From Brachypodium distachyon (lineage: Eukaryota > Streptophyta > Magnoliopsida > Poales > Poaceae): 64,000 bases of DNA. A program made the position numbers and the translations under genes. The stretch is from contig NC_016132.3 of NCBI RefSeq assembly GCF_000005505.3, forward strand, positions 39,880,914-39,944,913, written 5' to 3'. Below are positions 34,401 to 45,216 of the stretch, piece after piece; the stretch's first letter is position 1, and every line of letters starts with the position of its first letter. The notes under the pieces are model-generated. The model worked only from the letters and a program-made list of their open reading frames with translations, was not told where the DNA came from and did no database searches.

Positions 34401-36886
34401 ACACTATCACATCAGTTAGCTATCTTCCGGAGCCTATATCTTCTGAGCCATTACTTTAAATTAGATGATTCTTTCTGTCATGTCAAGATAAAATCCAAAT
34501 ATAAATCCTAGTCCTATTTTAACACCTTTACAAGTTCATCCACACTAGTGCATCGTCATTGCAAAACAGTACCTTCAGCAGTTCCCCACACTTGGCCAAT
34601 TCTAAGCCTTTAGTTACAGAAACTTTGTTATAGATTAGCCTTTTTTGTAAGCCTTTATATTTTGACTCAAAAATTCTATTTAGGTTAAACAAGTGGCTTT
34701 TGAAAACTTGTTAGATCTAGTTTACTTCATCCCATTGGCCCTCTGTCTTTTGAAGCCATTAGCACCAGTATATTTTCAGTATAAGTTAGTATCTTTAATC
34801 TGTTAGAATCAGACTAGCCAGCTTTGCAAGCCAGTAGCTAATTCTCTGTAGATCCTTTTGGGATGAGACTTGTTGGGTTATCAACTACAATCTTAATACT
34901 ATACAGTAGTATACTTTTCATCCCATGTTCTGCCATTTAGCACCATTTGTCAAACAGCCAAAAATATCTAAGTTATAACCGTTCCTATAAACTAAAATTC
35001 CATACTTAACCACTCTAGTCTTAGCCCTAGGACCTAGAACTTTGTTTAGGGTCAAGGTAGTACTAGTTATACGTTAAATTGGTACGGTTATTGATTACTT
35101 TTCATGTTGACTTGTGTTTGGTGTTCATTTGGAGTTATATATGGAGTTATTTGAATTGTGTGAATTGTGTATTTATATTTGGCTATTCGTTCTCTATGAT
35201 AGATCACTCGGAGTGCGATTGTAGTGATTGTGTGTCGCTTAAGAAGAAGGCTTCAACAATCTTAACCAAGGCAAGTTCACTTTGATCATTTCACCTATTA
35301 TTTTACTATGCATTAGATGTTTTATTACTTGCATTGTTAGGAATATTATTGTACCTATGCTAGCTATGATTCCTCATAATAATATAGGACACCCTTGCCA
35401 TGTCCTTACCACCAATTGCCATCGTGGTAGTAGAATACTATGCTATGATAATAAACGAGGGCGGTATTATTACAATGTGATACTATTGAATTACAAATAT
35501 GGTTTTCCTAGTGTGTGGCAAAACAAGTAATTCAATGAACCGTCCTGGGTGGGCTGCTTTGAGGAAATGGAGATGTATGCGACGTCAGGTCCATTTCTAT
35601 GGGTCCATTTCTATGAGTCGTCTCGCCATTTCTATGGGAGGGCCCGCGTTGCAACCGAGGAATGCCACCCGGGGTAATCAGAGACTGGACTAGTTTCCTG
35701 TTTAGTAGCTTCCAGTACAACCACGTGGTATTATGGGCTCTGCTAGGATGGATGTAAGAAATATGAACCTGGATCCGAGGTGACATCGGTATGTAGCAGT
35801 GTAGGTTGGAACGCGTCCCTCAGGTGGTTTGGGGGAATATGTTCTGAAAATTCCTGTAATCGATGCCGTTGCTAGTCTACCCTGAGGACAGCAAGGGATT
35901 AACACGTCGATTTCTTGTGGGTAAAGTGTACCACCTCTCGAGAGTGTCAAACTAAGTACTTAGCCGTGTCCCCGGTTACGGACAATTATGAGCAACTAGA
36001 TATTGGGGCTGTAAGGAAGGTCTCACTCATTCCAATTTCATAATAAAACGAATGGATTGAACTGGGTAGGAGCATTGATGTTTCTACTCAATGTGCTTAG
36101 GTTAATAGGAGCATGGGTGTTTCTACCCCGTGTCTAATAGAATTCAAAACTATTTTGGTTAAAAATAATAGGATTAAACATTGACGCTTTTATGCAAATA
36201 GCCTGAAATCCACCTTGCCAAATACTGCATGTACTTGATAGGTTCTGTTATAACCCTTTGGTGAACTTGCCAATACATTCAATGTATTGACCCCCTAGTG
36301 GATGCAATGTTTAAATGTTGCAGGTGAACTAGGTGAAGAGTGAGGTACGAGTTGTTAGGGTTGCGAGTTTACATTCCAACATGTTTCGACTGTGGAGTTT
36401 TTATGGGACTCCTATATCTTCTGCCTTCCGCTGCAAGATTTCCTTTTCTATAGAGTTAACCCATGAGGTTATGCAATATATAAGGTACTATTAAATTCTG
36501 GATCAATGCGATGTAAAATACTTTTGACCTTTGTATCTTGATATTACATCTTCAACTGTGTGTGCTAGCAAGTCGATCCAAGGACTAGCGTAGTAAGCAC
36601 AGAGATCGAACCCTGTAAGGGGGAGGATAGCTTCACTGGGCCCTGCCCCGGCAAGTCGACCCCAGGAAGCACCCGAGCCCAACTCACTCGGGAACCTCCC
36701 CCCGGGAAGCAGCTTCCCGGGAGGCGCTCAGGCGGGAATATTCCCCCAAGCCCCGCTAGCCCCTTCCGGGCCGGTAGCTTGCCGAGCTGCTCATAGACGC
36801 TCCCCGGGATGGGACCTTCCCGGGGACTCGGGAACGGGGCCCACGCGTCGCGCAGCGGTGGTACCCCGGGTGCCACTGGTGCGACA
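31473..36886 (-). mobile_element. Family B solo LTR, interrupted
   Basis: On the minus strand it runs from TGTCGCACCAGTGGCACCCG (36886) to the 3' end at 31473, with the 5-bp duplication GACTC at 31468-31472 and 36887-36891. Its own pieces are 36886-36641 and 32252-31473, about 1.0 kb. The TATA box TATAAAAGGAGG is on the minus strand near 31952-31963. It is split by a family A3 solo LTR. Confidence 0.92.
32253..36635 (+). mobile_element. Family A3 solo LTR (4.4 kb)
   Basis: It begins TGTAACATCCTAGAATTTTC at 32253 and ends GATAGCTTCA at 36635, with the duplication CTGGG at 32248-32252 and 36636-36640. At 4383 bp it is longer than the A1 and A2 LTRs. Its 5' and middle parts (to about 35180) are diverged, while the 3' part from the GATCACTCGGAGTGCGATTG block on is close to A1. 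A TATA box, CTATAAAAGG, is at 33602-33611. A splice-donor-like AAG|GCAAGT occurs near 35271. It contains no genes; 34050-35080 is plain AT-rich leader-like sequence. Confidence 0.9.
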
Positions 36887-38340
36887 GACTCCCGCTACGG
36901 GTCTGCGCGTCTAGTGGTAATCTCGTGATCCATTATCTACAGCATTGATCCGGGCGGAAGTGGTAGAAATTTTTATTTTGTGCTAGCGTTGCATACCGCG
37001 TTCCCCAACAAATAGTCCTATCAATGCATTTCTACAAACAACTCTAATGCATAAGTATTTTAAAACAAACAATAATAGGATATCATCAAAGTGAACTTGC
37101 CTTGGTAGCAGTTGGAGTTCAAACACTCGTCACAATCGCAAGGTTCGCTCTCCGAGAATACTATACAATCAAACAAACATACACACACATAAACACACAA
37201 TTCAAACATGACATAAGAATGTATGCTGTGATGCGATGCAAACACGTGACATGATTGGGTTTATTTTATTCGGGTGATCTACTGATCTTAAGCATAAGTA
37301 TTTAAAACAAGTGCATTAGGGTTTTAAATAAAACACAAAGGCTAGGGTTCAAATCCTAAAATGAGGTTTTATTGGCATCAGCCACACAAACTAATTCAAA
37401 ATATTTATTTCTCTCTCCCAATGGATTGAGGATAATAAAATAAAATTTTGGGCACTGGTTTCATTCAAAAAAAACCTCTAGATCTTTAGTTATGAATGTG
37501 ATTTAAAGATTCAAATTTGAAATTGGACAGTGCCAAAAGGTTCAATATTTCCTAAGGATTCCAAAAAGGTGTGGATCATTAAATTTGGCCAAGCAGATTT
37601 AAAGTTATGATCATTTGAAATAACAGGGGCTTTTCTGCAAAAGTGCCTTTTAACTATTCCGGGGAATTAAAATTACATTTTCATTTTTATTTTACCGTGC
37701 CACATGTCACGTTCTAATAGGCGCGTACCGGTTTGATTAAGTGACTAAAATGAGATCTAATCTTGACCGTTGAGATGAAATGGACGGCCGAGATCTCACC
37801 TCCGGGAACCAAGGGTTCCGGCGGGCTTCTCCGGCGGCGGCGCGGCACGGGCGTGCGGCCGGCGGCAGTTCCGACGAGGCCGGCGTGACGGGGAGGTGTG
37901 CGTCGGGTGCGGCGCGGCCTAGCCGGGTCGGAGACGCGGTCGGCGGCGCTTGGGGACGGCGGGGTCGGCGCCTAGAATGAAGGCGGGCGGGCGGTGGCGC
38001 GTCGCGGGCTCCGGCAAGCGGCGGGCGGCGCTAATCCAGCAGCTGCAGGGCACCATGGTCAAAAATACGCGCATCAGAAGATGCGCCCGGACGAGACGGT
38101 CAAGAAATTTGTAACCGCAAGCGGAATAGCTCATCGGCAAGGTCGGGGCGGCGCGGTGAACGGCGGCGGCAGCGGAGCTCTTCGGCAAGGAATTAGGGCG
38201 GCGTGGGCGCGTGCGAGCGGGGCCAAGAAGTGGGAAAAGGAAGCGGGAGCTCTAGGCTTTATAGGGACGCGGGCGCGGAGCTTCGGGAAGGTCGGAATCC
38301 GTGGGCGCGGTGATTGCGGCGCGGAGACGGCGCGGGCTTT

Positions 38341-38536
38341 CCTAACGGAGAAACCAACGAGGATCTTGGAAACAGCGGAAAGACATACCCATTCCAAGAC
38401 AATAAAGTTCTGCAAGGTTCAGTGGAATCACCACACCGAAGAAGAAGCTACGTGGGAACGCGAGGATGATCTTCGAGAAGACCACCCACACCTTTTTGCT
38501 AACCAACAGGAATCTCGAGGACGAGATTCATCTTAA
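38341..38536 (+). pseudogene. 3' end of pol (chromodomain) of a family A2 element
   Basis: The last ~65 codons of a Gypsy pol frame in plus orientation: [13 protein letters not shown], then the chromodomain core [20 protein letters not shown], ending RGRDSS and a stop at 38534-38536. It matches the end of the E2 pol (42200-42420, minus). Chromodomains direct integration to marked chromatin in chromoviruses. The upstream part is lost. The junction to the E2 LTR at 38340/38341 has a short GGAG overlap, which suggests a microhomology-mediated deletion. Confidence 0.85.
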
Positions 38537-38548
38537 GGGAGTTAGGTC

Positions 38549-41500
38549 TGTAACATCCCAATTTTCAAAAAAAAAACTCTTCATATGAATTGCATATCAT
38601 AAGCATCATGTCACCTTTGCATTTGATCACTTTCAAAACTATAAATTTTTTGCCCAGAAAACTCTTTTGCAAAGATGACTTTAATTGATTTTGGACTTTG
38701 ATCTTGCTTTTGAATATTTGCATTTTAACCCATGAGGGTATTGGGTTAAAAAGGGATTTAATGCATATATGGAATTATTTTGCTTTTGAAATTATTTTGA
38801 AAAATAATTTGTTTTGATAGCCTAAGGGCCCTAAAAGCCATTTTATAGGCAAATGTATTTTTCAAAATATTTTATTTTGAGAAAATTCTTGTTCCAAAAG
38901 TTAGATCATATGAAAATATGATTTTACAAATTTTTTTGCATTTTATTTGGAGTCATTTTTAAGGTTCAAAAACAGAAAATAGATAAAAGAAAAGGAAAAA
39001 CCGAAGAAAACCGGTCAACCCGGACCGAACCGATCAAACCGGCCCGAACCGCCCGGTTTCTCTCACTGACCGGTGGACCCTGCGCGTCATCTTCTCCCAC
39101 TACTTCCTCCGGAGTCCACGCAGAGCACCCCCCGCGAACTGCCCACGACTCCACCCCTGATTTCTCCGCGCACGGGCCGTTTCCTCCAAATCCTTGTGCG
39201 TCACCACAAAGCCCTCGCTTTTCTCCTCCACTTCCCCCATACCTCTTGCTCGATTGCGCCTCGAATTGCAACTAATTCCTCGCCGTAGTTCGTCTTTCCC
39301 ATCGCTGTTCTTCGTGATTTGTCGTTGTTCCGGTGAGGTTCTCACCACGCCAACCCCCTAGCTTCTCTCCTCTCCTCGTCCCGAACGCCGTGACGCGCTC
39401 ACTTTTGAATTTGGCCGCCACCGTCCACCTTCTTCCCCAGCGCCCGCGCCACCCGCCGCCCGCGTGCTCTGCGCCCACACCCGCGCGCCCGCCTGCCCGC
39501 GCCGCACCCGTGCTGCCCCGCGCCACCGCCTGCCGTGCCGCCCCCCGCCGCGGCCGGCCGGAACCCTAGGTCCCGGCCTATCCCGCACTGCCACGTGGCG
39601 AGGCCTTTTTATTTTATTTTAATTCGGTCGAATTAGATAATAAAATTTTACAGAAAAGCCCCTGTAACTTCAAAGCCTCATATCTTTCAAACCGTTTGTC
39701 CAAAAATTGTGATCCACACCTTTCTGGAATCGTTACAACGTGTAGAATATTTTGGCACTATTTAATTTCAGTTTTGAACAACTTAGACAGAAGCTATTTA
39801 CAGAATGGTTGAATATGGTTTAAATTTCAAATGAATTGGTTCAAAATCGTTTTGAGCATGTTATCTTGCTGTAAAATTATTTAAACTTGTTTTCTGTCCA
39901 TTAGGACCAGAAAAGAAATGTATTTTGTGTATAATCATGGCATACAAGTTTAAATATTGCTCTATGTTGCAAAAGCCGCACAATATTTTGATTTAAACCC
40001 TATCCATGTTTCATGCATATTAATTACCATTTTGTTGTTGTTTAATCCGTCCAAATCATTTGAAAAACTTTTCTAAACAGAAAAGGAACTTTTTACTTTG
40101 GAGGTAACCTTTGCGTGCATCATCATGGCATATCTATCATGGCATGGCTTTTGTATTGAATGTTGTGTTTATTGTGTGTGTTGCTTTTATTTTAGATTGT
40201 GTGGAGTGTAATCCTTGTTGTTGCGAAGAGAGCGAGAACTACCACAACCTTGGACAAGGCAAGTTCACTTTGATCATTCTCCTAAATATTTTACTATGCA
40301 CTAGTTGTTTTATTAGATACATTAGGAATATTACTCGTACTTCTATGCTAGCTATAAATCCTAGGTAGTCTAGTTTATCCTCGCCACTACCTTGCTACCA
40401 AAATTGCCATCGATTGTAATTGAATGCTAGGCTATGGTAGTATCGTGGGGAAATAACTACATTATGATATTGTTATGCCTTTGGCGATAAGAAATGTTTT
40501 GTTAGATGTAAGGCAAAACAATTAATTCAATGAACCGTCCTGGGTGGGCTGCTTTGAAGATTTTGAGGATTAGCGGCGTCAGGTCCATTTCTATGAGTCC
40601 CTCTGAGCCGAGTTCCTGTGGATTCAGGAATGGATCGTCCATGGACGTCTCTCCCGTGGATTCGGGGAGCGCCTACGTTGCAAATGTGGAATGCCACCTG
40701 GGGTAACCGAGACTAGACTAGTTTCCTATTTAGAAGCTTTTAGTACAACCACAATGCTATATGGGCTCTGGCGAGACAAGAGTAAGTTGTATGAACCTAG
40801 ACCCGAGGAATTGTACTGAGGTAGCCGTGTAGGGGGAGCGTGATTCTCTCGTGGTTTAGGGAATTACCTCTGAAAATCTCGTAATCGATGCCGTTGCTAC
40901 TCTACCCTGAGGACAGCAAGGGATTAACACGTCGGTTTCTTGTGGGGAATGTGTACAAACTCTCGAGAGCATCAAACTAAGTACTTAGCCGTGTCCCCGG
41001 CAACGGACAATTTGAGCGACTAGATGTGGAGCTGTAAGAAAAGTCTCACTCATTCCAATTTCTTAAATAAAATGAATGGTTGAACAGGGTAGGAGCACTT
41101 GATGAATCCACATCAATGTGCTCTAGGATAATAGGAGCATGGGTGTGTCTACCCCGTGTCCAATAGTGATAAAATTATATTTGATTAAAAGATAGGATTC
41201 AATAACCAAGCTTTTATGCAAATAGCTTTGTACTCCACTTTGCCACAATATGCATATATTTGGTAGGCTCTGGTATAACTCCTAGTGAATCTTGCCAATA
41301 CATTCAATGTATTGACCCTAGTGGCTGCATCGTTTAATGATGCAGAAAGCTCCGACGACGAGTAAGATGTACGTTCTGCATGTTTGGGTTACGGGTTTAC
41401 ATTCCAACACGCTCTCACCATGGTGTTGATGTGCCCTTGTATCTTTCGTTTTCCGCTGCTAAACAGTTGTTTTATTTCCAGCTAACCTATGAGGTTATGC

Positions 41501-41656
41501 GAGTTGTAAGTACCTTATAAATTCTGGATGATTCGTTGTAATATTGAGACCTTTGTTTTCTGATATTACATCTTGAAACTGTGTGTGCTAGTGAGTCGAT
41601 CCAGGGACTAGCACTAAAGCATAGAGATCAAACCCGTATACGGGGCGGTCGCTTCA
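38549..41656 (+). repeat. Family A2 3' LTR
   Basis: A complete LTR of 3108 bp from TGTAACATCCCAATTTTC at 38549 to GGTCGCTTCA at 41656, preceded by the pol end and a short TTAAGGGAGTTAGGTC tract. It is the same subfamily as the LTR at 23372-26530. The two could be the halves of one element, or two separate insertions. It sits in the E2 3' LTR, whose sequence resumes at 41657. The GC-rich centre (39400-39560) and the following GTGATCCACACC block are as in other copies. Confidence 0.88.
40196..40258 (+). other. Candidate Cys-rich mini-exon, second A2 copy
   Basis: Again 63 nt between TTTTATTTTAG and ACAAG|GCAAGTTCAC. It reads ...ECNPCCCEESENYHNLGQ in the same frame as 25067-25129. The length and frame are conserved while the sequence between differs at many sites, which would be unusual for neutral decay. 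The donor is GC in this copy. Confidence 0.45.
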
Positions 41657-42199
41657 GCGGGCGCGCGCACGGGCGGCTCGGTTGGTCGGGCTGGCTTGGC
41701 CGGTTCCGGGCCGGTTCGGCCCAAGCGGTCGGACCGGTCCGGTTCACCCTTTTTTTTTCTTTTTTTTCCCTTTTTCTTATTTCTTTGGTATCTTTTCATT
41801 TTGAACTCCAAATTGATCCAAATAAATTCCAGAAAATTTGCAAAATCATGTTTTATCATGATACAACTTTTGGGAGTAGTTTTTCCTCAAAATAAAATAT
41901 ATAAAAATACATTTACCCTATAAATGCCTTTAGGGCTATATATCTATTTTAAATAAAATACTTTTTCAACTCCAAATAATTATCCAAAAATTATAGGATA
42001 GCTTATATATGCAATAAACCCCTTTTATACATAAACCCTATTGGTTTGAAAATCTAAAGCTTAAATGGGTGTAAACAAAGTCTTTTAAAGCCTTTTGAGA
42101 TTCAAATTTGAATTCAAATATGCAATTGTGGCATGATGCTCATGGATGCAATGCACATGTAAAAGTTTGAAATTTTGGGATGTTACAGACCTAACCCCC

Positions 42200-45100
42200 T
42201 TAAGATGAATCTCGTCCTCGAGATTCAGTGTGGCTAGCAAAGAGGTGTGGGTGGTCTTCTCGAAGATCATCTTCGCGTTCCCAAGTGGCTTCTTCTTCAG
42301 TGTGATGGTCCCACTGAACTTTGCAGAACTTGATAGTCTTGGATCGGGTCTGTCTCTCAGCTGTATCCAAGATCCTGACCGGTTTCTCCTCATAGGTGAG
42401 GTCACTCTGTAACTGGACTTCCTCAAGTGGAATTGTATCCCTCAGGGGTGTGTCGACCATCTCGGGGTGACACTTCTTCAGTTGTGATACGTGGAAGACG
42501 TTGTGGACATTGGACAGTGCTTCCTGTAAATCCAACTTGTAGGCTACCTCTCCTTGTCGCGACAAGATCTTGAAAGGTCCAATGAAACGGGGTGCTAACT
42601 TTCCTTTTATGCCAAATCTCTTCACTCCGCATATCGGCGAAACTCTGAGATACGCTCTATCTTCAGCTTCGTAGGTAACTTCCCTACGTTTTGTATCCGC
42701 ATAGCTCTTCTGTCTTGACTGAGCTACCTTCAGTCGGTCTCGGATGAGTCTAACTTTCTCTTCGGCATCCTTTATCATGTCCGGGCCGAATAGGCTACGA
42801 TCTCCAACACCATCCCATAACAATGGTGTTCTGCACTTTCTCCCATACAGAGCTTCAAACGGTGACATTCCTATGCTGGCTTGGAAGCTGTTGTTGTATG
42901 AAAATTCTGCATACGGCAAATTGTCATCCCAACTAGATCCATAATCTAGAGCGCATGCTCTCAACATATCCTCAGGGATCTGATTTACTCTCTCGGTCTG
43001 TCCATCCGTCTGCGGATGAAAAGCTGTGCTGAACTCCAGTCTCGTCCCAAGAGACTCGTGTAGTTGTCCCCAAAATATTGAGGTAAATTGAGTACCTCTG
43101 CCTGAAACTATTTCCTTGGGTACTCCGTGTAAACACACTATTCTGGATATGTAGCGTTTCGCTAACGGTGCGCTGGTGAGAGTGGTCTTTACCGGTATAA
43201 AGTGGGCAACCTTGGTCAAATGGTCAACCACTACCCAAATAGAATCATACCCTGATTTGGTCCTTGGTAAACCGGTGATAAAATCCATGCCAACTTTATC
43301 CCATTTCCAGTCCGGTATAGGCAATGGTCTTAGCAATCCTGCTGGCTTCTGGTGTTCCTGTCCGGTATAGGCAATGGTTCGTTGGTCATCCTCACGAAAA
43401 TCTTTTGCTTTCTCGGCAACCATATTCTCTTTTACCTCATTTATTTCCAAGTCGCCCTTCTGTGCTTTTCTGATCCTGTCCAGTAAAGTGGGCTGTACTT
43501 CCAATGTGGCCAGGTGTCCTTCGCACACAATCTCTAGTCTCAAGTCCTTGAACTGTTTGCAGAACTCTGGCGGTAACTCTCCAGCTGTCTGTCCATTTAT
43601 ATAGCCATTGCGGCTCAATGCATCGGCTACAACGTTAGCCTTGCCGGGATGGTATTGCAGACTCAGGTCATAATCATTTATTAGGTCTAACCATCTCCGC
43701 TGTCTCAGATTCAACTCCTTCTGGGTGAATATATATTTCAGGCTCTTGTGATCCGTGAACAACTCACAGTGCTTTCCCATCAGATAGTGTCTCCAAGTCT
43801 TCAAGGCGTGCACTACTGATGCTAATTCCAAGTCGTGAGTGGGGTAATTGCCCTCGTGGCTCTTTAGTTGTCGCGAAGCGTAAGCTAAAACTTTCCCATT
43901 CTGCATCAATACTCCTCCCAAACCTTGACTTGAAGCGTCGCAATAAACTTGGAAATCTTCCTGCAGGTTGGGTAGCACTAGAATAGGTGCGGACACCAAT
44001 CTCTTCTTTAACTCCTGGAAACTCTCTTCACATTTCTCGTTCCAGGCAAACTTCTTCTCTTTCTTTAGTAGTTCCATCATGGGTTTAGCAACCTTGGAGA
44101 AGTTCTCAATGAATCTCCGATAATATCCAGCGAGTCCTAGGAAACTGCGGATATCTCCCACATTCTTGGGTGACTCCCATTCCGTAACAGCGGTCACCTT
44201 AGCTGGGTCGACAGCTACTCCTGCTCCTGACACGATGTGTCCGAGGAAACTGACTTCTGACAACCAAAAGTCACACTTGCTGAACTTGGCGCATAACTTG
44301 TGCGCTCTCAGCTTCTCTAAAACCTTGCGCAGATGCTACTCATGCTCTTCCTTGCTCTTGCAATAAATCAAAATGTCATCGATGAACACCACGACAAACT
44401 TGTCCAAGAATTCCATGAACACCTTGTTCATCATGTTCATGAAGTATGCTGGTGCGTTGGTCAAACCGAATGGCGTCACGGTATACTCATACAGTCCATA
44501 CCTAGTGGTGAATGCTATCTTGGGTATATCCATCTCTCAGATTTTCAGCTGAAAATACCCTGATCGCAGATCGATCTTTGAGAACACACAGGTTCCTTCT
44601 AACTGGTCGAAAAGATCGTTGATGATAGATAAGGGGTATTTATTCTTTATCGTCACTTCATTTAGTGACCGATAATCGATACACATCCACTGGCTCTTGT
44701 CCTTCTTTTCCACAAACAGGACAGGTGCTCCCCATGGTGATGAACTGGGGCGGATGAAACCTTTCGCTAACTGTTCAGCTAGCTGCTTCTTCAACTCCTT
44801 CAACTCATCCATAGCCATCTTATATGGTCTCTTGGCTATGGGTCCACTTCCAGGCATCAATTCCATGAGAAACTCTACATCACGGTCTGGTGGTATACCT
44901 GGCAACTCTTTCGGGAAAACATCCGGGTACTCATTCACTACTGGAACCTCGTCCAGGCTAACCCCCTTAAGAGAATTGACCTTAGGTCTCTTAAGTTCAA
45001 AAACTGACTTGAAGCGGATTCTCTTATTCCCTGGGGTGGTGAGGGTGATGGTTCTTCTGACACAATTTATGAGTCCCTCATACTTGGCCAGCCAATCCAT

Positions 45101-45208
45101 TCCTAGGATGACATCCAAACCCTTGGACCCTATTATTATTAGGTCCGTGGGGAAGGTGTGTTTTCCTATTTCCAAACTTAGTCCACGACAGTCATAGGCG
45201 GCTATCAA
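42200..45208 (-). pseudogene. pol of E2: protease end, RT, RNase H, integrase, chromodomain (broken)
   Basis: Minus-strand pol. Order: end of protease ([10 protein letters not shown], near 45090), reverse transcriptase ([20 protein letters not shown] near 44750, catalytic FIDDIL near 44375), RNase H ([14 protein letters not shown] near 43930, ending ADALSR), integrase core ([13 protein letters not shown] near 43290) and C-terminal chromodomain, stop at 42200. Lesions: a frameshift before 45208 separates it from gag; TGA after QLKI (near 44537) and TAG after KEEHE (near 44336) interrupt the reverse transcriptase; the integrase zinc-binding region is deleted after DDQRTI; the second catalytic Asp of the integrase is Gly (VSGRGTQF). 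The enzyme set would copy RNA to DNA and insert it; this copy cannot make intact products. Confidence 0.93.
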
Positions 45209-45216
45209 TTCTCCCC

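Larger units (their letters stand above)
30245..37010 (+). mobile_element. Copia (BARE/Angela-like) solo LTR, interrupted
   Basis: It starts TGTTGGAGATATGCCCTAGA at 30245 and ends CGCGTTCCCCAACA at 37010, with the 5-bp duplication AATAG on both sides (30240-30244 and 37011-37015). Its own sequence is 30245-31472 plus 36892-37010, about 1.35 kb. A TATA box, TCTATATAAG, lies at 31229-31238. No primer-binding site or coding region is present, so it is a solo LTR left by LTR-LTR recombination. A family B solo LTR interrupts it at 31473. Confidence 0.92.
28883..42187 (-). repeat. 3' LTR of E2, split by insertions
   Basis: The pieces are 42187-41657 (LTR start TGTAACATCC), 38340-37016 and 30244-28883 (LTR end CGCTTCA), about 3.2 kb in total. 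The gap 41656-38341 holds the 3' end of a plus-strand family A2 element. Alignment to the 5' LTR at 57400-57520 shows that about 35-40 bp of this LTR were lost at that junction. The gap 37015-30245 holds the Copia/B/A3 nest. The 5' LTR lacks a segment around 56320 that this copy keeps, so the two have diverged by at least one deletion. Confidence 0.83.

Noticed and set aside
23372..41656. E1 as an element inserted into the 3' LTR of E2
   Set aside because: Its left flank is the MULE remnant (GTAAC) and its right flank is E2 LTR sequence (GCGGG), so the two sides do not belong to one target.
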